Positions 48,701-58,619 of a DNA stretch of 64,000 nt are shown here, piece by piece (the stretch's first letter is position 1; each line of letters starts with the position of its first letter). Under the pieces are notes generated by a model. It was not told the DNA's origin. It did not search any database and saw only the letters and a program-made list of their open reading frames with translations. The translations under genes were made by a program, and so were the position numbers. Source of the DNA: Selenomonas bovis DSM 23594 (GTDB lineage: Bacteria; Bacillota; Negativicutes; Selenomonadales; Selenomonadaceae); contig NZ_KB908380.1 in NCBI RefSeq assembly GCF_000381005.1, positions 62,001 to 126,000 of the forward strand, written 5' to 3'.

Positions 48701-49110
48701 TCGCTGCGCGACATGCCCTTTGCGACGGCGGCGCCCGCGAGCGCGAGCACGATGAGCTGTTCGCCGCGCACGAGGCGGCCGAGCACATCCATGCGGCGCG
48801 CCGAGCGCTCGCGCCCGCTCGCCGCGGCGCGGAACTCCTCGCGGGCCGCATCGACTTCCGGCAGCTCGAGCACCGTCACCTGCGGCAGCAGCCCCGCGAG
48901 ATCCTCGCGCCAGTCCTCAAGACTCTCCTGACTGTGCACGATGATGACCGTCGGCCGCGGTGCCGCGGCATATGCTGCGGCATAGACCGCGTGCTTCTGC
49001 GAGCCAGAGAGACCGTAGACGAGAGAGGTGCCGCCCTCCCCCGCGAAAAGTTCCTGTATCTTGCGCACCGAGGCATCTTCCCCGAGCGCGCGGAATAAGG
49101 TATCCATCAA
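45784..49110 (-). CDS. mfd: Transcription-repair coupling factor
   Basis: DNA translocase that removes stalled RNA polymerase and recruits UvrA; 1108 residues. The N-terminal UvrB-like part (GGIVDVFPVNRTTPVRVEFFDEEIDSLREYD) is followed by the CarD-like polymerase-binding domain (IKPGDYVVHVNHGIGKYLG). The helicase has Walker A LLCGDVGFGKTEVA, DEEQ box IVDEEQRFG, LSATPIPRTLH, the TRG-type region GRVGRSPRMAFAYF, and the D7 domain at the C-terminus. All domains are present, normal length. Confidence 0.98.
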   Translation of the reverse strand: MMDTLFRALGEDASVRKIQELFAGEGGTSLVYGLSGSQKHAVYAAAYAAAPRPTVIIVHSQESLEDWREDLAGLLPQVTVLELPEVDAAREEFRAAASGRERSARRMDVLGRLVRGEQLIVLALAGAAVAKGMSRSDFSRLSLRLGTGETFGLAHLIERLAGLGYERVDEVEAMGQFSARGGIVDVFPVNRTTPVRVEFFDEEIDSLREYDLGTKRSVKSIGALSILPLAQAEATGKPEPFLSYLSAEGTVIFDEPTRIREAIRTLVKENPDGKGQLFRWEDLLAAAEAHTVVFSALMLQQVHGCTPDVTMSVTVTNMTPFQRQMDLLASELSRWLAAGERVLALVSTREKADGLREMLAKRRIPSAVIEAGAELDSRLVSVQVGRLLAGFEFAQDHLVVLTEKDIFGRVKRRLAAKAPDGEKISHFRDIKPGDYVVHVNHGIGKYLGVVTLDVGGVHRDYLHIKYGGEDKLYVPTDQVHLLQKYIGAEGEVPRLSRMGGTEWVKAKARAKKSVEDIAEKLIEIYAKRKQATGYAFSPDDASQREFEDAFPYEETADQLRAIREIKADMEQPKPMDRLLCGDVGFGKTEVAIRAAYKAALDGKQVAVLVPTTVLAQQHYQTFSQRFLGFLPTVDVISRFRSAREQKETLARVASGEVDILIGTHAILNQRKVRFKDLGLLIVDEEQRFGVKQKDKIRSLAAGIDVLTLSATPIPRTLHMSLVGARDMSIIETPPAERFPVQTYVVEARDDVMAGAIKRELRRGGQVFFVYNRVMSIDAMRARLAELVPEARILVAHGQMPEEMLERVMMDFYEGKGDILLATSIVENGLDVANANTIIVYNADHFGLSQLYQMRGRVGRSPRMAFAYFVYQADKVLTETAEKRLAAMKEFAELGAGFKIAMRDLEIRGAGNLLGSQQHGHIASVGFEMYCKLLEEAIAALQQKKPAKVRPEPVIEIQTEAYIDGGYISDAQHKLEIYQRIAAIRKNEEIPAFIDELIDRFGEPTPGVMNLLAVTRIRNYARELGIASISEKPAFVELRLTKEPTLSMERLMQLKERFGPNLTILPQQGMLRLRLLPSYKKDITNFLTRVLMALAGDIEALTRRTKKGA

Positions 49111-49231
49111 ATCAACAAGCTCCTAAACACATGACAATAGGCCGGAAACATACATTTCCGGCAAAAATCGCGGATATCTCCGGCGCTGCACTCTCGCGTA
49201 CCAGCAGCCCTCCGGTTCGCGCGCCCGGCGC

Positions 49232-49265
49232 AAAAAGACGGCGGGCACGCAAGCGTGTGCCCGCC
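49232..49265 (-). terminator. Terminator after the CpXC gene
   Basis: GGCGGGCAC pairs with GTGCCCGCC around ACGCTTGC; GTCTTTTTG follows on the minus strand. Confidence 0.85.
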
Positions 49266-49279
49266 AAGTCCATCGTTTC

Positions 49280-49903
49280 TCAGCGGTTGCGTATGAGGTC
49301 CGGACGCAGGAACGTCACCTCGCAGCCCGGCTGGAGCTGCCGCAGGTCCTCCGGCGTGCGCGCCGGGATCACTGCGTAGCTGCCACAGCGCGTGCACTCG
49401 AGATGAATGGCGTCCTCCGCAATATCCGCCGTGAATTCATGACCGCCGCAGGGGCAGAGCAAGTCTCCCTCTGCCGCGAGATCGTGCAGCCGGTTGAACG
49501 CCTCGAGCAGGATCTGCTGCCTTTCCATGAAATTGTAGGCATCCTGCGGATGCAGCGCATCGTATTCCGCCGCGTTGAAATCGAGGAATTCCGCGAGGTC
49601 CTGCCATCGCCCGATGTAGCCCAGCTCGAAATGATCTGCCCCGCAGTAGACCTTCTCGAAGCGCAGTCCCCTGAGCTGGCGGAGCGGATAGACGAGACGG
49701 TTCTTCGAGCCGCAGACACTGCAGGCCGTCTCGATGACGAGGCCGCTGTGCGGCTCGAAGCGGAGTTTCGCCTTCTCCGCACCGCAATGCGAGCATCTGA
49801 GCACTTGCTGCCCATGCCCTGTGAACACAGGCACATCCGTGATCTCGATCTGCCCGCAGCGCTGGCAATAAAAAGCCACGCTGCAAAGTGTATCCACCAG
49901 CAC
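49280..49903 (-). CDS. CpXC-type zinc-ribbon protein
   Basis: Predicted cytosolic metal-binding protein, 207 residues, with paired cysteines in three places: FYCQRCGQIE, LRCSHCGAEK, TACSVCGSKN, and a further CPCGG with LECTRCGSYAV near the C-terminus. The layout resembles CpXC proteins of Firmicutes. Function is unknown. The start is GTG (MLVDTLCSVAFYCQRCG) with AAGGAG ten bases upstream. It stands alone between mfd and pyrG. Confidence 0.7.
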   Translation of the reverse strand: MLVDTLCSVAFYCQRCGQIEITDVPVFTGHGQQVLRCSHCGAEKAKLRFEPHSGLVIETACSVCGSKNRLVYPLRQLRGLRFEKVYCGADHFELGYIGRWQDLAEFLDFNAAEYDALHPQDAYNFMERQQILLEAFNRLHDLAAEGDLLCPCGGHEFTADIAEDAIHLECTRCGSYAVIPARTPEDLRQLQPGCEVTFLRPDLIRNR

Positions 49904-49937
49904 AAAAATCCGCTCCTTTCACCATGATGTCATTCCT

Positions 49938-49970
49938 GAGAAACCACTGACTGTACCAGCGCTTCCCTTA
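49938..49970. repeat. Short palindromic pair of repeat termini
   Basis: GAGAAACCACTGA, about six bases, CAGCGCTTCCCT; a minimal version of the element next to copy C. Confidence 0.5.
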
Positions 49971-50088
49971 GAAATCACTGATTCATTCGGCCCTCCGTCT
50001 TCGCGCATCTGCACTGTCCTCTCGTCATTGACAAATCCTCAGCACACCTATGCAAATTCGGAGCACCTCATTTCATCAGCGCTTCCTT
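49971..50088 (+). repeat. Palindromic element copy C (internal deletion)
   Basis: Same orientation as copy A. It shares the left half through GCATCTGCACTGTCCTCTCG and the right end AAATTC.GAGCACCTCATTT.ATCAGCGCTTCC, but lacks about 45 bases holding the central hairpin. Confidence 0.75.
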
Positions 50089-50182
50089 TTATGGCATACT
50101 TTCGTCATGAAAAGCGAAATTCCTGCCTTATCTTGGTAAAAAGAGCGGAAAGTATTCTTTTTTCTTTTCTGGGCAGCTCGCC

Positions 50183-51865
<1,683 letters not shown>

Positions 51866-51867
51866 CT

Positions 51868-51896
51868 ATTTTACCGCGTTTTCAAAACGCCGTCAA
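51868..51896 (-). promoter_or_regulatory. Promoter of pyrG
   Basis: TTGACG (51891-51896), 17-base spacer containing GCGTTTTGAAAACGC, TAAAAT (51868-51873), all on the minus strand. Confidence 0.6.
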
Positions 51897-51919
51897 TCAG
51901 GAAACGCAGCGCCTCGCCC

Positions 51920-52270
51920 TCACTCCTGGATGCTCTCGAAGAGTTTCTCCTTGCGGCGGCTCGCCTTGTTCGCCGCGCGCGAGGAACCGGAGGATGTGCT
52001 CGAAGAGGAACGTGTATGGCGCTTCGTCTCCGGCGGGTTCCACTCCGTGAGACCCCACTGGCCTTCGCCCTCGTAGTGGAAGCGGCTGTCCATGTTGATG
52101 AGCGTATAGACCTCGGAGATGGCGGCCGAGAGCGACTGCACCGGCTTGTGCTTCTTCTCGATGACATCGAGCACGAGATCTTTATAGTACATCGTCTGAC
52201 CGGCATGGGAAAGGATATAGTAGGCGATGTCTACTTCTGTCATTTTCGTGAAATCCTGCGTATCTGGCAT
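51920..52270 (-). CDS. rpoE: RNA polymerase delta subunit, with non-acidic tail
   Basis: Delta subunit of Gram-positive RNA polymerase, 116 residues. Residues 10-78 are the HARE-HTH domain: MTEVDIAYYILSHAGQTMYYKDLVLDVIEKK, ending HYEGEGQWGLTEWNPPE. The position just ahead of pyrG is the classic Firmicute order. The C-terminal tail is unusual: Ser-, Arg- and Lys-rich (RHTRSSSSTSSGSSRAANKA, then SRRKEKLFESIQE) where Bacillus delta has a long Asp/Glu tail. The start may also be the Met at residue 10. Confidence 0.9.
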   Translation of the reverse strand: MPDTQDFTKMTEVDIAYYILSHAGQTMYYKDLVLDVIEKKHKPVQSLSAAISEVYTLINMDSRFHYEGEGQWGLTEWNPPETKRHTRSSSSTSSGSSRAANKASRRKEKLFESIQE

Positions 52271-52287
52271 GAATGAACTCCTCCTCT

Positions 52288-53943
52288 TTACATGTGCTCC
52301 GGGGCGGAAACGCCGAGGATGCCGAGCGAATGGCGGATGACGTGCGCTGTGACGGTCACGAGCGCGAGGCGCGCCTCAGCGAGCTGCGGCTCCGTGCCCA
52401 TGATGCGGCACTTGTTGTAGAAGCTGTGGAAGAGCGCCGCGATGTCATAGGCGTAGCGCGCGATGCGCTGCGGCGCGTAGTCGCTTGCCGCGCGGTCGAT
52501 CTCCTCGGGGTACTCCTCGATCTTTTTGATGAGCTCGACCTCAGACGCGTCGGTGAGCAGCGAGAGCACAGGCTTTGCCGAAAGCTTGAGCCCCGCCTCC
52601 TCCGCCTGGCGGAAGATGCTCATGATGCGCGCGTGCGCGTACTGGATATAGTAGACGGGATTGTCGTTCGACTTTTTCTTCGCGAGGTCGAGATCGAAAT
52701 CGAGCTGGCTGTCGAGCGAGCGCATGAGGAAGAAATAGCGCGCCGCGTCGGTGCCGACCTCCTCCATGAGCTCGTTGAGTGTGACGCTCTGTCCCGTGCG
52801 CTTGCTCATCTTCACGAGCTCGCCGTCGCGGTAGAGCGCGACCATCTGCAGCAGCAGGACCGTGAGCCTTTCCGCATCGTGGCCGAGCGCCGACATCGCC
52901 GCCTTCACGCGGCAGACGTAGCCGTGATGGTCGGCACCCCAGATGTTGATGAGGCGCTCGAAGCCGCGCGCGTACTTATTGTCGTGATAGGCGATGTCCG
53001 CCGCGAGGTACGTCGGCACGCCGTTGTCGCGGATGACGACGCGGTCCTTGTCGTCGCCGTACGCCGTCGACTTCAGCCAGAGCGCGCCATCCTTCTCGTA
53101 GATGTTGCCGTTCGCCTTGAGCTTCTCGACCGCCGCGCGGATGGCGTCCGGATGGAGCGTACGCTCACTGAACCAGTTGTCGAACGTGACGTGGAACGCC
53201 TCAAGATCCTCCTTGAGCAGCGCGAGCTTCTCCTTGTAGGCGAGATCCTTGAAGATCTCGAGACGCTCCTCCTCGCTGAGCGCGAGGTATTTGTCGCCGT
53301 CCTTCTGGATGATGCGCTTTGCCGTATCGATGATGTCCGCGCCGTGGTAGCCGTTCTCGGGGAACGTGACTTCCTTGCCGAGGAGCTCGAGATAGCGCGC
53401 GTTGACAGACGCCGCGAGGATGTTCATCTGGTTGCCCGCATCGTTGATGTAGTACTCGCTCTCGACGTCGTAGCCTGCCGCACGCAGCAGGTTCACGAGT
53501 GCCGAGCCGGCCGCCGCGCCGCGACCATGGCCGACGTGCAGCGGGCCCGTCGGGTTCGCGCTCACATACTCGACCTGGATGCGGCCGGCATCCTTCTTCG
53601 GCAGCTGGCCGAACGCCTCCCCCGCCGCAAGGATCTGCGCGAAGGAATCATAGAGGACATTCGACTTCAGATAGAAATTCAGGAAGCCCGGTCCCGCGAT
53701 CTGCGTGTGATCGAGCCAATCCCCCGCGATGCGGGCGGAAATAACCTCCGCAATCTGGCGCGGGCTCTTGTGGAATACGCGTGCCGACTGCATCGCAAAA
53801 TTCGTCGCGAAATCGCCGAACGCCTTCTCCGGCGGTACCTCGAGCACCACCTCCGGCAATTCGCCTGCCGGAAGCTCGCCCGCCTCGATGGCAGCGCGCG
53901 CGGCATCCAGAATCGCCTTGGTCAACGTCTCCTTGATATCCAA
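52288..53943 (-). CDS. argS: Arginyl-tRNA synthetase
   Basis: Class I synthetase charging tRNA-Arg, 551 residues. HIGH motif in SANPTGPLHVGHGRGAA, the KMSKR-equivalent VKMSKRTGQSVTL, and the C-terminal anticodon-binding helical domain ending ILGVSAPEHM, all intact. The start is a TTG (MDIKETLTKAILDAARAAIE) with GGAGG seven bases upstream; the ATG upstream of it would add non-homologous residues. It lies between the DUF1934 gene and rpoE in one leftward run. Confidence 0.97.
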   Translation of the reverse strand: MDIKETLTKAILDAARAAIEAGELPAGELPEVVLEVPPEKAFGDFATNFAMQSARVFHKSPRQIAEVISARIAGDWLDHTQIAGPGFLNFYLKSNVLYDSFAQILAAGEAFGQLPKKDAGRIQVEYVSANPTGPLHVGHGRGAAAGSALVNLLRAAGYDVESEYYINDAGNQMNILAASVNARYLELLGKEVTFPENGYHGADIIDTAKRIIQKDGDKYLALSEEERLEIFKDLAYKEKLALLKEDLEAFHVTFDNWFSERTLHPDAIRAAVEKLKANGNIYEKDGALWLKSTAYGDDKDRVVIRDNGVPTYLAADIAYHDNKYARGFERLINIWGADHHGYVCRVKAAMSALGHDAERLTVLLLQMVALYRDGELVKMSKRTGQSVTLNELMEEVGTDAARYFFLMRSLDSQLDFDLDLAKKKSNDNPVYYIQYAHARIMSIFRQAEEAGLKLSAKPVLSLLTDASEVELIKKIEEYPEEIDRAASDYAPQRIARYAYDIAALFHSFYNKCRIMGTEPQLAEARLALVTVTAHVIRHSLGILGVSAPEHM

Positions 53944-54045
53944 AGAACATCCTCCTCCATCTATATACGCAGCACACAAAGACCACCTCGTGGGCATCAT
54001 GCGCCAGATTTTGCCGATCTACAGGAACGCCAGCCTGCGGCTTTC

Positions 54046-54477
54046 TCACTCCGCTGCCATCTCGATGGTCAGCTGACATCTGCCCTGGAACTCTCCCTGC
54101 AGGAACAGGTCATAGCGCAGCTCGACGCGCCCCGTGCCGTCAACACGGCAGGCCGACAGAAACTCCCGCGTGCGCACCGCGAGCGGAATCCTGCCGTAGG
54201 GGGAGCTGTAACTGCCCACCCGCTCGGCGCGCGGCACGAACTCGAGACGCTGCTCGACCGCCCCATGCCGCACAAGCGTGAGCGACGCCGGCGCAATCTT
54301 GAGGAGCGACGGCACGGCCTGCCCCGCGAGCAAGGTGGTATCCTCATAGCGGAGATAATGCGTTCCGTTCTTCACGTCATGGCGCGCCACCGCCCGCATC
54401 TCTGTGTGCTGCACCGCGCCCGCCGCGTCCGTCTGCTCACCGCAGATGCGGACGCGGATGCGGCCAGACTTCTCCAT
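54046..54477 (-). CDS. DUF1934 (YwiB-like) beta-barrel protein
   Basis: Predicted cytosolic protein of 143 residues in the DUF1934 family: RIRVRICGEQTD, GTHYLRYEDTTL, LTLVRHGAVEQRLEFVPRAE, SPYGRIPLAVRT, VELRYDLFLQGE. The family has a calycin-like fold and no known reaction. It sits directly upstream of argS, as in Bacillus. GGAGGTGG precedes the ATG and a consensus promoter lies just upstream, making this the first gene of the DUF1934-argS-rpoE run. Confidence 0.85.
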   Translation of the reverse strand: MEKSGRIRVRICGEQTDAAGAVQHTEMRAVARHDVKNGTHYLRYEDTTLLAGQAVPSLLKIAPASLTLVRHGAVEQRLEFVPRAERVGSYSSPYGRIPLAVRTREFLSACRVDGTGRVELRYDLFLQGEFQGRCQLTIEMAAE

Positions 54478-54510
54478 GAAACCACCTCCTGCAAAAATAC
54501 ACTAACTGAT

Positions 54511-54539
54511 ATTATAACGTAAGGAAGTTGGCTTGCCAA
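54511..54539 (-). promoter_or_regulatory. Promoter of the DUF1934-argS run
   Basis: TTGGCA (54534-54539), 17 bases, TATAAT (54511-54516) on the minus strand; the -35 is part of a TTGGCAAGCCAA palindrome. Confidence 0.75.
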
Positions 54540-54554
54540 CATTTTTTTAGTTGC

Positions 54555-54583
54555 AGCAAAAAAGACTGCCGCTTACGCGGCAG
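54555..54583 (-). terminator. Terminator after the chemoreceptor gene
   Basis: CTGCCGC-GTAA-GCGGCAG stem followed on the minus strand by TCTTTTTTGC. Confidence 0.85.
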
Positions 54584-54611
54584 CCCCCTCTTTCTCTGGA
54601 CGGGTTTCCCA

Positions 54612-56627
54612 TCATACCTTGAACTTATGCACCTCGCCCTGAAGATCCTCCGCGAGTTGCGAGAGGTTGCGCGTCGACGCGGCGATCTCCTCGCTCGATG
54701 CCGACTGCTCCTCCGTCGTCGCTGAGACGCTCTGCGTGCGCGAAGCGTTCTCGTGGCTGATGCTCGCGATGCTATCCATCTCTCCCGACATCGACTTCGT
54801 GCCCTCCGAGATGGTCTGGATGCTGTTGGAGACATCCTGGATACCGCCCGCAAGCGCCTCGATCTGCAGCTGGATGGAGGTGAAGATCTCATCCGCTTCC
54901 TTCACAGACTGACGCGACCCCTCGACGCTCTGGCTGCTCTGCGCGCTGGCCTCGACGGCTTCCTTCATATCCGTCTGGATCGTCGCGACGAGCTCGGCGA
55001 TCTTCGTCGCCGACGCGCCAGACTCCTCCGCGAGCTTGCGCACCTCATCGGCGACGACGGCGAAGCCGCGCCCCGCCTCGCCCGCGCGCGCTGCCTCAAT
55101 GGCCGCGTTGAGCGCGAGCAAATTCGTCTGCTCCGCGATGCCCGTGATGACATCGACGATCTTGCTGATCTCATCCGACTGCTTCGCGAGTTTCGCGATG
55201 GTGTTTTGCACCGTCCCCGTGCCGTCATTGATATCGCCCATCGCCGTGACAATGTCCTGGATGGCCGCCTGCCCATGCTTGACGGCCTCTACGGTCTGCG
55301 CCGTGACAATAGCGATGGCCGAAGCGTTGTTCGCCACGTTTTCCGTCTGCTCCGAGATCTCCTTGACCGTCGCCGTCGTCGCCGTAATGGACTCCGACTG
55401 CTTGCCGATGCCCTCGGCGATATCGACGACGCTCGTCGCGACGCTCGTCGAGGCCTCGGCCGTCTGCTGGGCCGCCGCCGTGAGCTCCTCCGACGAGGCT
55501 GAGACGCGCTCCGCGTTCTTCGTGATGCCCGTGATGAGGTCGCGCATCGTATGGCGCATATCGGAGAAACCATGCGCGAGCGCGCCGAGCTCATCGGTCG
55601 TATCGAGGCAGAGCGGCCGCTTCGTGAGATCGCCGCTGTTGATGAGCTCGCACTCGTCACGCAGCGTACGCACCGGCTTGCTGAGCCTCTCCGAGATATA
55701 GACGATGACAGCCGAGACGATAATGAGCATGAGCAGCGCGAGTCCCAGCATCGTCTTCATGAGCGTACTCGCGGATGCCTCCACCTCGCTGAGCGGCGCC
55801 ACAGCCACGGCGACCCAGTGGCGATAGCCGAGGTCGACCGGCGTCATGACGGCGAGCGAATCCACGCCCTTGGAAGTTCTGTACTGCGTGACGACCTGCT
55901 GCTTCGAGCCCGCCGCCTCCTTGAAACCGTCGACGAGCTTCTGGTCGATGGTCTTGCCGTTCGTCTCCGTCTGCGTGAGATCCATCTTGCCGATGTCCTC
56001 CGGCTGCTGCGCGTAGGCGACCGTCAGGCCATCCTCGTCAGCCACATAGACGCGGCCCGTATCGAAGAACTTGATATCGCCGACGAGCGAGTTGATCGAG
56101 TCGAGCTCGATCGTGCCGTAGACGATGCCGACGAGCTGCTCTTGCTCATCGAGCACCGGATAAGCGATGATCGTGATGAGCTTGCCGCTCGTGCCCGAGA
56201 CAGAAGGTCCCGTGATGCAGGGCTGCTTTGTCTCGCGCACTTGCTTGATATAGCCGCGCGACGTGCGATCCATATCGACACCCTTATCGCTGAAGGCATG
56301 ACCATCGACATCGGAGAAGGCGAACATGGCGAAGTCCTCGCCCTCCTTCTCCTTCATGGCAGCGAGTGCCGCCTCGCGCTGCACTCGGTCGCCGTGGATG
56401 ATGGCCTTATTGTGCACGAGCCCCTTGACCGTCATAACGCTGCGCTGGAACCTCTCCTCAATCTGCAGCGCCGCCACCTGGCCCGTCCGTTTCGCCATGT
56501 CATCCGCATCGCTCTTGAGCGCCGAACTCGACATGTAGTAGCTCACCGCGAAGAAAACGATGAAGCTGCCGATGAACAGCGGCAGCAGCGCTGCAAGAAA
56601 TTTCGTCTTCAAACTATTGAACTGCAT
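54612..56627 (-). CDS. Methyl-accepting chemotaxis protein with dCache-type sensor
   Basis: Transmembrane chemoreceptor of 671 residues. TM1 is about residues 10-32; an extracytoplasmic double-Cache-like domain follows ([38 protein letters not shown]); TM2 is about 285-305; then HAMP and the signalling domain, with the conserved tip [26 protein letters not shown]. The ligand is unknown; Cache folds often sense small organic acids or amino acids. The start ATG has GGAGGGGAG upstream, and a hairpin AAGGCTT-GGGGGT-AAGCCTT sits just before it. It is the last gene of the chemotaxis group. Confidence 0.95.
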   Translation of the reverse strand: MQFNSLKTKFLAALLPLFIGSFIVFFAVSYYMSSSALKSDADDMAKRTGQVAALQIEERFQRSVMTVKGLVHNKAIIHGDRVQREAALAAMKEKEGEDFAMFAFSDVDGHAFSDKGVDMDRTSRGYIKQVRETKQPCITGPSVSGTSGKLITIIAYPVLDEQEQLVGIVYGTIELDSINSLVGDIKFFDTGRVYVADEDGLTVAYAQQPEDIGKMDLTQTETNGKTIDQKLVDGFKEAAGSKQQVVTQYRTSKGVDSLAVMTPVDLGYRHWVAVAVAPLSEVEASASTLMKTMLGLALLMLIIVSAVIVYISERLSKPVRTLRDECELINSGDLTKRPLCLDTTDELGALAHGFSDMRHTMRDLITGITKNAERVSASSEELTAAAQQTAEASTSVATSVVDIAEGIGKQSESITATTATVKEISEQTENVANNASAIAIVTAQTVEAVKHGQAAIQDIVTAMGDINDGTGTVQNTIAKLAKQSDEISKIVDVITGIAEQTNLLALNAAIEAARAGEAGRGFAVVADEVRKLAEESGASATKIAELVATIQTDMKEAVEASAQSSQSVEGSRQSVKEADEIFTSIQLQIEALAGGIQDVSNSIQTISEGTKSMSGEMDSIASISHENASRTQSVSATTEEQSASSEEIAASTRNLSQLAEDLQGEVHKFKV

Positions 56628-56793
56628 GAATGATCTCCCCTCCATTTGTACAAGGCTTACCCCCAAGCCTTGCTTTCTTTCAATCATTCACCCACTGGGG
56701 AGACGTACCGCTGCCTGCGCCTCATCTCTGCGCAACCTCAGAGAGGCCACCAGCCGCACTTCTCCGACACATTTCTCTACTCCCTTGGACTTT

Positions 56794-57258
56794 CTACTTC
56801 TGCTCCACAGCGATGTCTAGCTCGAGCAGATGGCTCGCCACATCCATGGCCACCGTGAGATACGGCCCGTCGCTGATCTTGAGCTGGAAGCCCTCGCCGA
56901 TGGAAAGGCTCGGCGTCGAGATATCGACCTCGAGCTCCATGCCGGCGAGATTCGTTGCCGCCGTCGCCGTGAGCATATTGCTCATCTCAGAAATCGCGCT
57001 CTGCGCCATCGCGTCGAACTCCGCGACAGGCATCCCCATCATCATCGTCGAAGCGATATACTTCGCGGTCTCCTCATCCATATTATAGACGACATTGCCG
57101 CGCAGCTGCTTTGTGAAACCGACGATGACCGAAACGCCAAGCCCCGTCACATTCTTTTGCCGGAGGCTCAACGACGTGCGTTTCGGCGCAGGGAATCCCA
57201 TCTGCGGCAGCACCGACTCCACAGCGCTCACGAAAGGATTCACTAATTTTGCATCCAT
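56794..57258 (-). CDS. CheX-family chemotaxis phosphatase
   Basis: About 154 residues of the CheC/CheX/FliY fold, which dephosphorylates CheY-P. MDAKLVNPFVSAVESVLPQMG is the typical CheX start, GLGVSVIVGFTKQLRGNVVY the central strand, and AQSAISEMSNMLTATA holds the ExxN catalytic signature (ISEMSN). It lies seven bases after the CheY-CheX fusion gene; a TTG start 24 bases earlier would overlap that gene. The pair would act together on flagellar or receptor output. Confidence 0.88.
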   Translation of the reverse strand: MDAKLVNPFVSAVESVLPQMGFPAPKRTSLSLRQKNVTGLGVSVIVGFTKQLRGNVVYNMDEETAKYIASTMMMGMPVAEFDAMAQSAISEMSNMLTATAATNLAGMELEVDISTPSLSIGEGFQLKISDGPYLTVAMDVASHLLELDIAVEQK

Positions 57259-57265
57259 ATATTGT

Positions 57266-58129
57266 TCAATCTCCCTCTGCAAAACCGATGTTCATGTAGA
57301 TATTCCCCGCCGGCGTCACAGCCTCGATGCGGAACGTCGTGAGCTTGGGGCTCGCGATGCGGATATTCCTGCCACTGATCGTTCCCGGCGGCGTAATGCG
57401 CATCTCCTTATCCTTGAAAATGTTGTTGATGTTCGAGATGCCGCGTCCGACGATGATGTTCGCAGCCTCTTCGACCGCCTCGGCAGCCTCGTCCTCTGTC
57501 ACATCCTCCACGCTCTCCTTGCCGAGCATGATGGCGGAGAACTTGCGCTGCGTCTCCTTGTCCATGTAGAAGATCGCCCGTCCCTGCGGATATCCCGTAA
57601 GGCCGATGATGACCGCCACGCCGCTCACATCGATGAAGCGGCGGTTATCGAGCTCGAGGCCCACCTCGCTGTGCAGGCCCGCAATGCTGAAGATGCCCTG
57701 CGAAAGCGCCCGCACGAATGCCTTCGCATACGACTCGCGCAGCACAGCTACCTTGCCGACCTCTGTCTGGCAGAGCGTCATGAGCGTATCGATGAGTTCA
57801 TTCGTGCTCACCGGCTTCTGCAGGAAGGCGCTGATGCCGACCTCTCTGCCGCGCGTGATGAGGCTCGCATCCTTCATCGCGGAAATCATGACGATCTTCG
57901 CGGCAGGATCGACATCGTAAATCCTGCGGCTGCACTCGATGCCATCCGCATCAGGAAGATTCATATCCATCGTCACGAGGGCCGGATGCATCTTTTCGTA
58001 GAGCGACACTGCCTCCGCTGCATTCTTTGCCTGCGCGACGACTTCGAAATTCGTCCGATTGAGTTCATTGGCCAACATCGTACGGCTCACGCGCGAGTCG
58101 TCGACGATCATGATTCTGACCTTTTCCAT
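57266..58129 (-). CDS. CheY-CheX fusion response regulator
   Basis: 287 residues. The receiver domain (1-120) is complete: acidic pair D10-D11, phospho-acceptor D55 in LVTMDMNLPDADG, and K105 in FLQKPV. The rest is a CheX-like domain (FVRALSQGIFSIAG, VAVIIGLTGYPQGRAIFYMD) that keeps an ExxN motif in AVEEAANII. A receiver joined to its likely phosphatase suggests a self-limiting or sink-type regulator; this is inference. There is no DNA-binding domain. First gene of the group, followed by cheX and the chemoreceptor. Confidence 0.9.
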   Translation of the reverse strand: MEKVRIMIVDDSRVSRTMLANELNRTNFEVVAQAKNAAEAVSLYEKMHPALVTMDMNLPDADGIECSRRIYDVDPAAKIVMISAMKDASLITRGREVGISAFLQKPVSTNELIDTLMTLCQTEVGKVAVLRESYAKAFVRALSQGIFSIAGLHSEVGLELDNRRFIDVSGVAVIIGLTGYPQGRAIFYMDKETQRKFSAIMLGKESVEDVTEDEAAEAVEEAANIIVGRGISNINNIFKDKEMRITPPGTISGRNIRIASPKLTTFRIEAVTPAGNIYMNIGFAEGD

Positions 58130-58271
58130 AAATGCTCACCTGCTTTTTCCTGCTATCCCCAAGAAGAGTAAGAAACGCCCGCCCGCAGGCGGCAGCCTTC
58201 CCCGCTCCCTGCAATATGATGCGTTTATAGATATATTCGCGAAAAGCGCAGAAAATCCCTGCTTTTCCCCT

Positions 58272-58357
58272 TAAAGAATTACTGATTCATTCAGCACTCC
58301 GTCTTCACACGTCTCCACGCAAATTCAGGGCACCTCATTTAATCAGCGGTTCCTAAA
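58272..58357 (+). repeat. Palindromic element copy D (large internal deletion)
   Basis: About 85 bases with ends AGAATTACTGATTCATTCAG and TCATTTAATCAGCGGTTCC. It is the same family as copies A-C, keeping only about 30-40 bases of each end; the central hairpin is lost. Confidence 0.7.
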
Positions 58358-58381
58358 ATTCTTTTCCCTATACAGGATAGC

Positions 58382-58412
58382 AAAAAAAAAGCACAATCTC
58401 AAGACTTTGTGC
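58382..58412 (-). terminator. Second terminator downstream of glnB
   Basis: GCACAA-AGTCTTGAGA-TTGTGC followed by nine T on the minus strand. Confidence 0.8.
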
Positions 58413-58500
58413 CCAGAGTTTTTCTCGCCAGTCTCTTCCCCACCCCACCGCACAAAGCCGGGCGCATAAGGAACCGCTGATGCATCCCCTGCCTTGGCAA

Positions 58501-58527
58501 TAAAAAAGACGCAGCCACCCTGCGTCT
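58501..58527 (-). terminator. First terminator downstream of glnB
   Basis: AGACGCAG-GGTGG-CTGCGTCT then TTTTTA on the minus strand. Confidence 0.85.
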
Positions 58528-58619
58528 CTTGCAGGAAAGCCGCGCCTTCCGTGAACGTGCGATGCCACCTGACGGCGCGCCGAGGAAAACCTATCTCCTC
58601 AGCGCATCGCCTGGCCTCT

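Larger units (their letters stand above)
49904..50182. other. Repeat-rich intergenic region upstream of the CpXC gene
   Basis: About 280 bases with two members of the palindromic repeat family side by side: a 34-base pair of termini at 49938-49970 and copy C at 49971-50088. No terminator for pyrG is obvious; the T-rich stretch near 50155-50170 lacks a good stem. Confidence 0.55.
58130..58619. other. Intergenic region between glnB and the chemotaxis genes
   Basis: About 490 bases without a gene. It holds palindromic element copy D, two leftward terminators in a row, a half-site of the repeat family (AGGAACCGCTGATGCATC near 58471), and the leader of the CheY-CheX gene. Confidence 0.55.
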
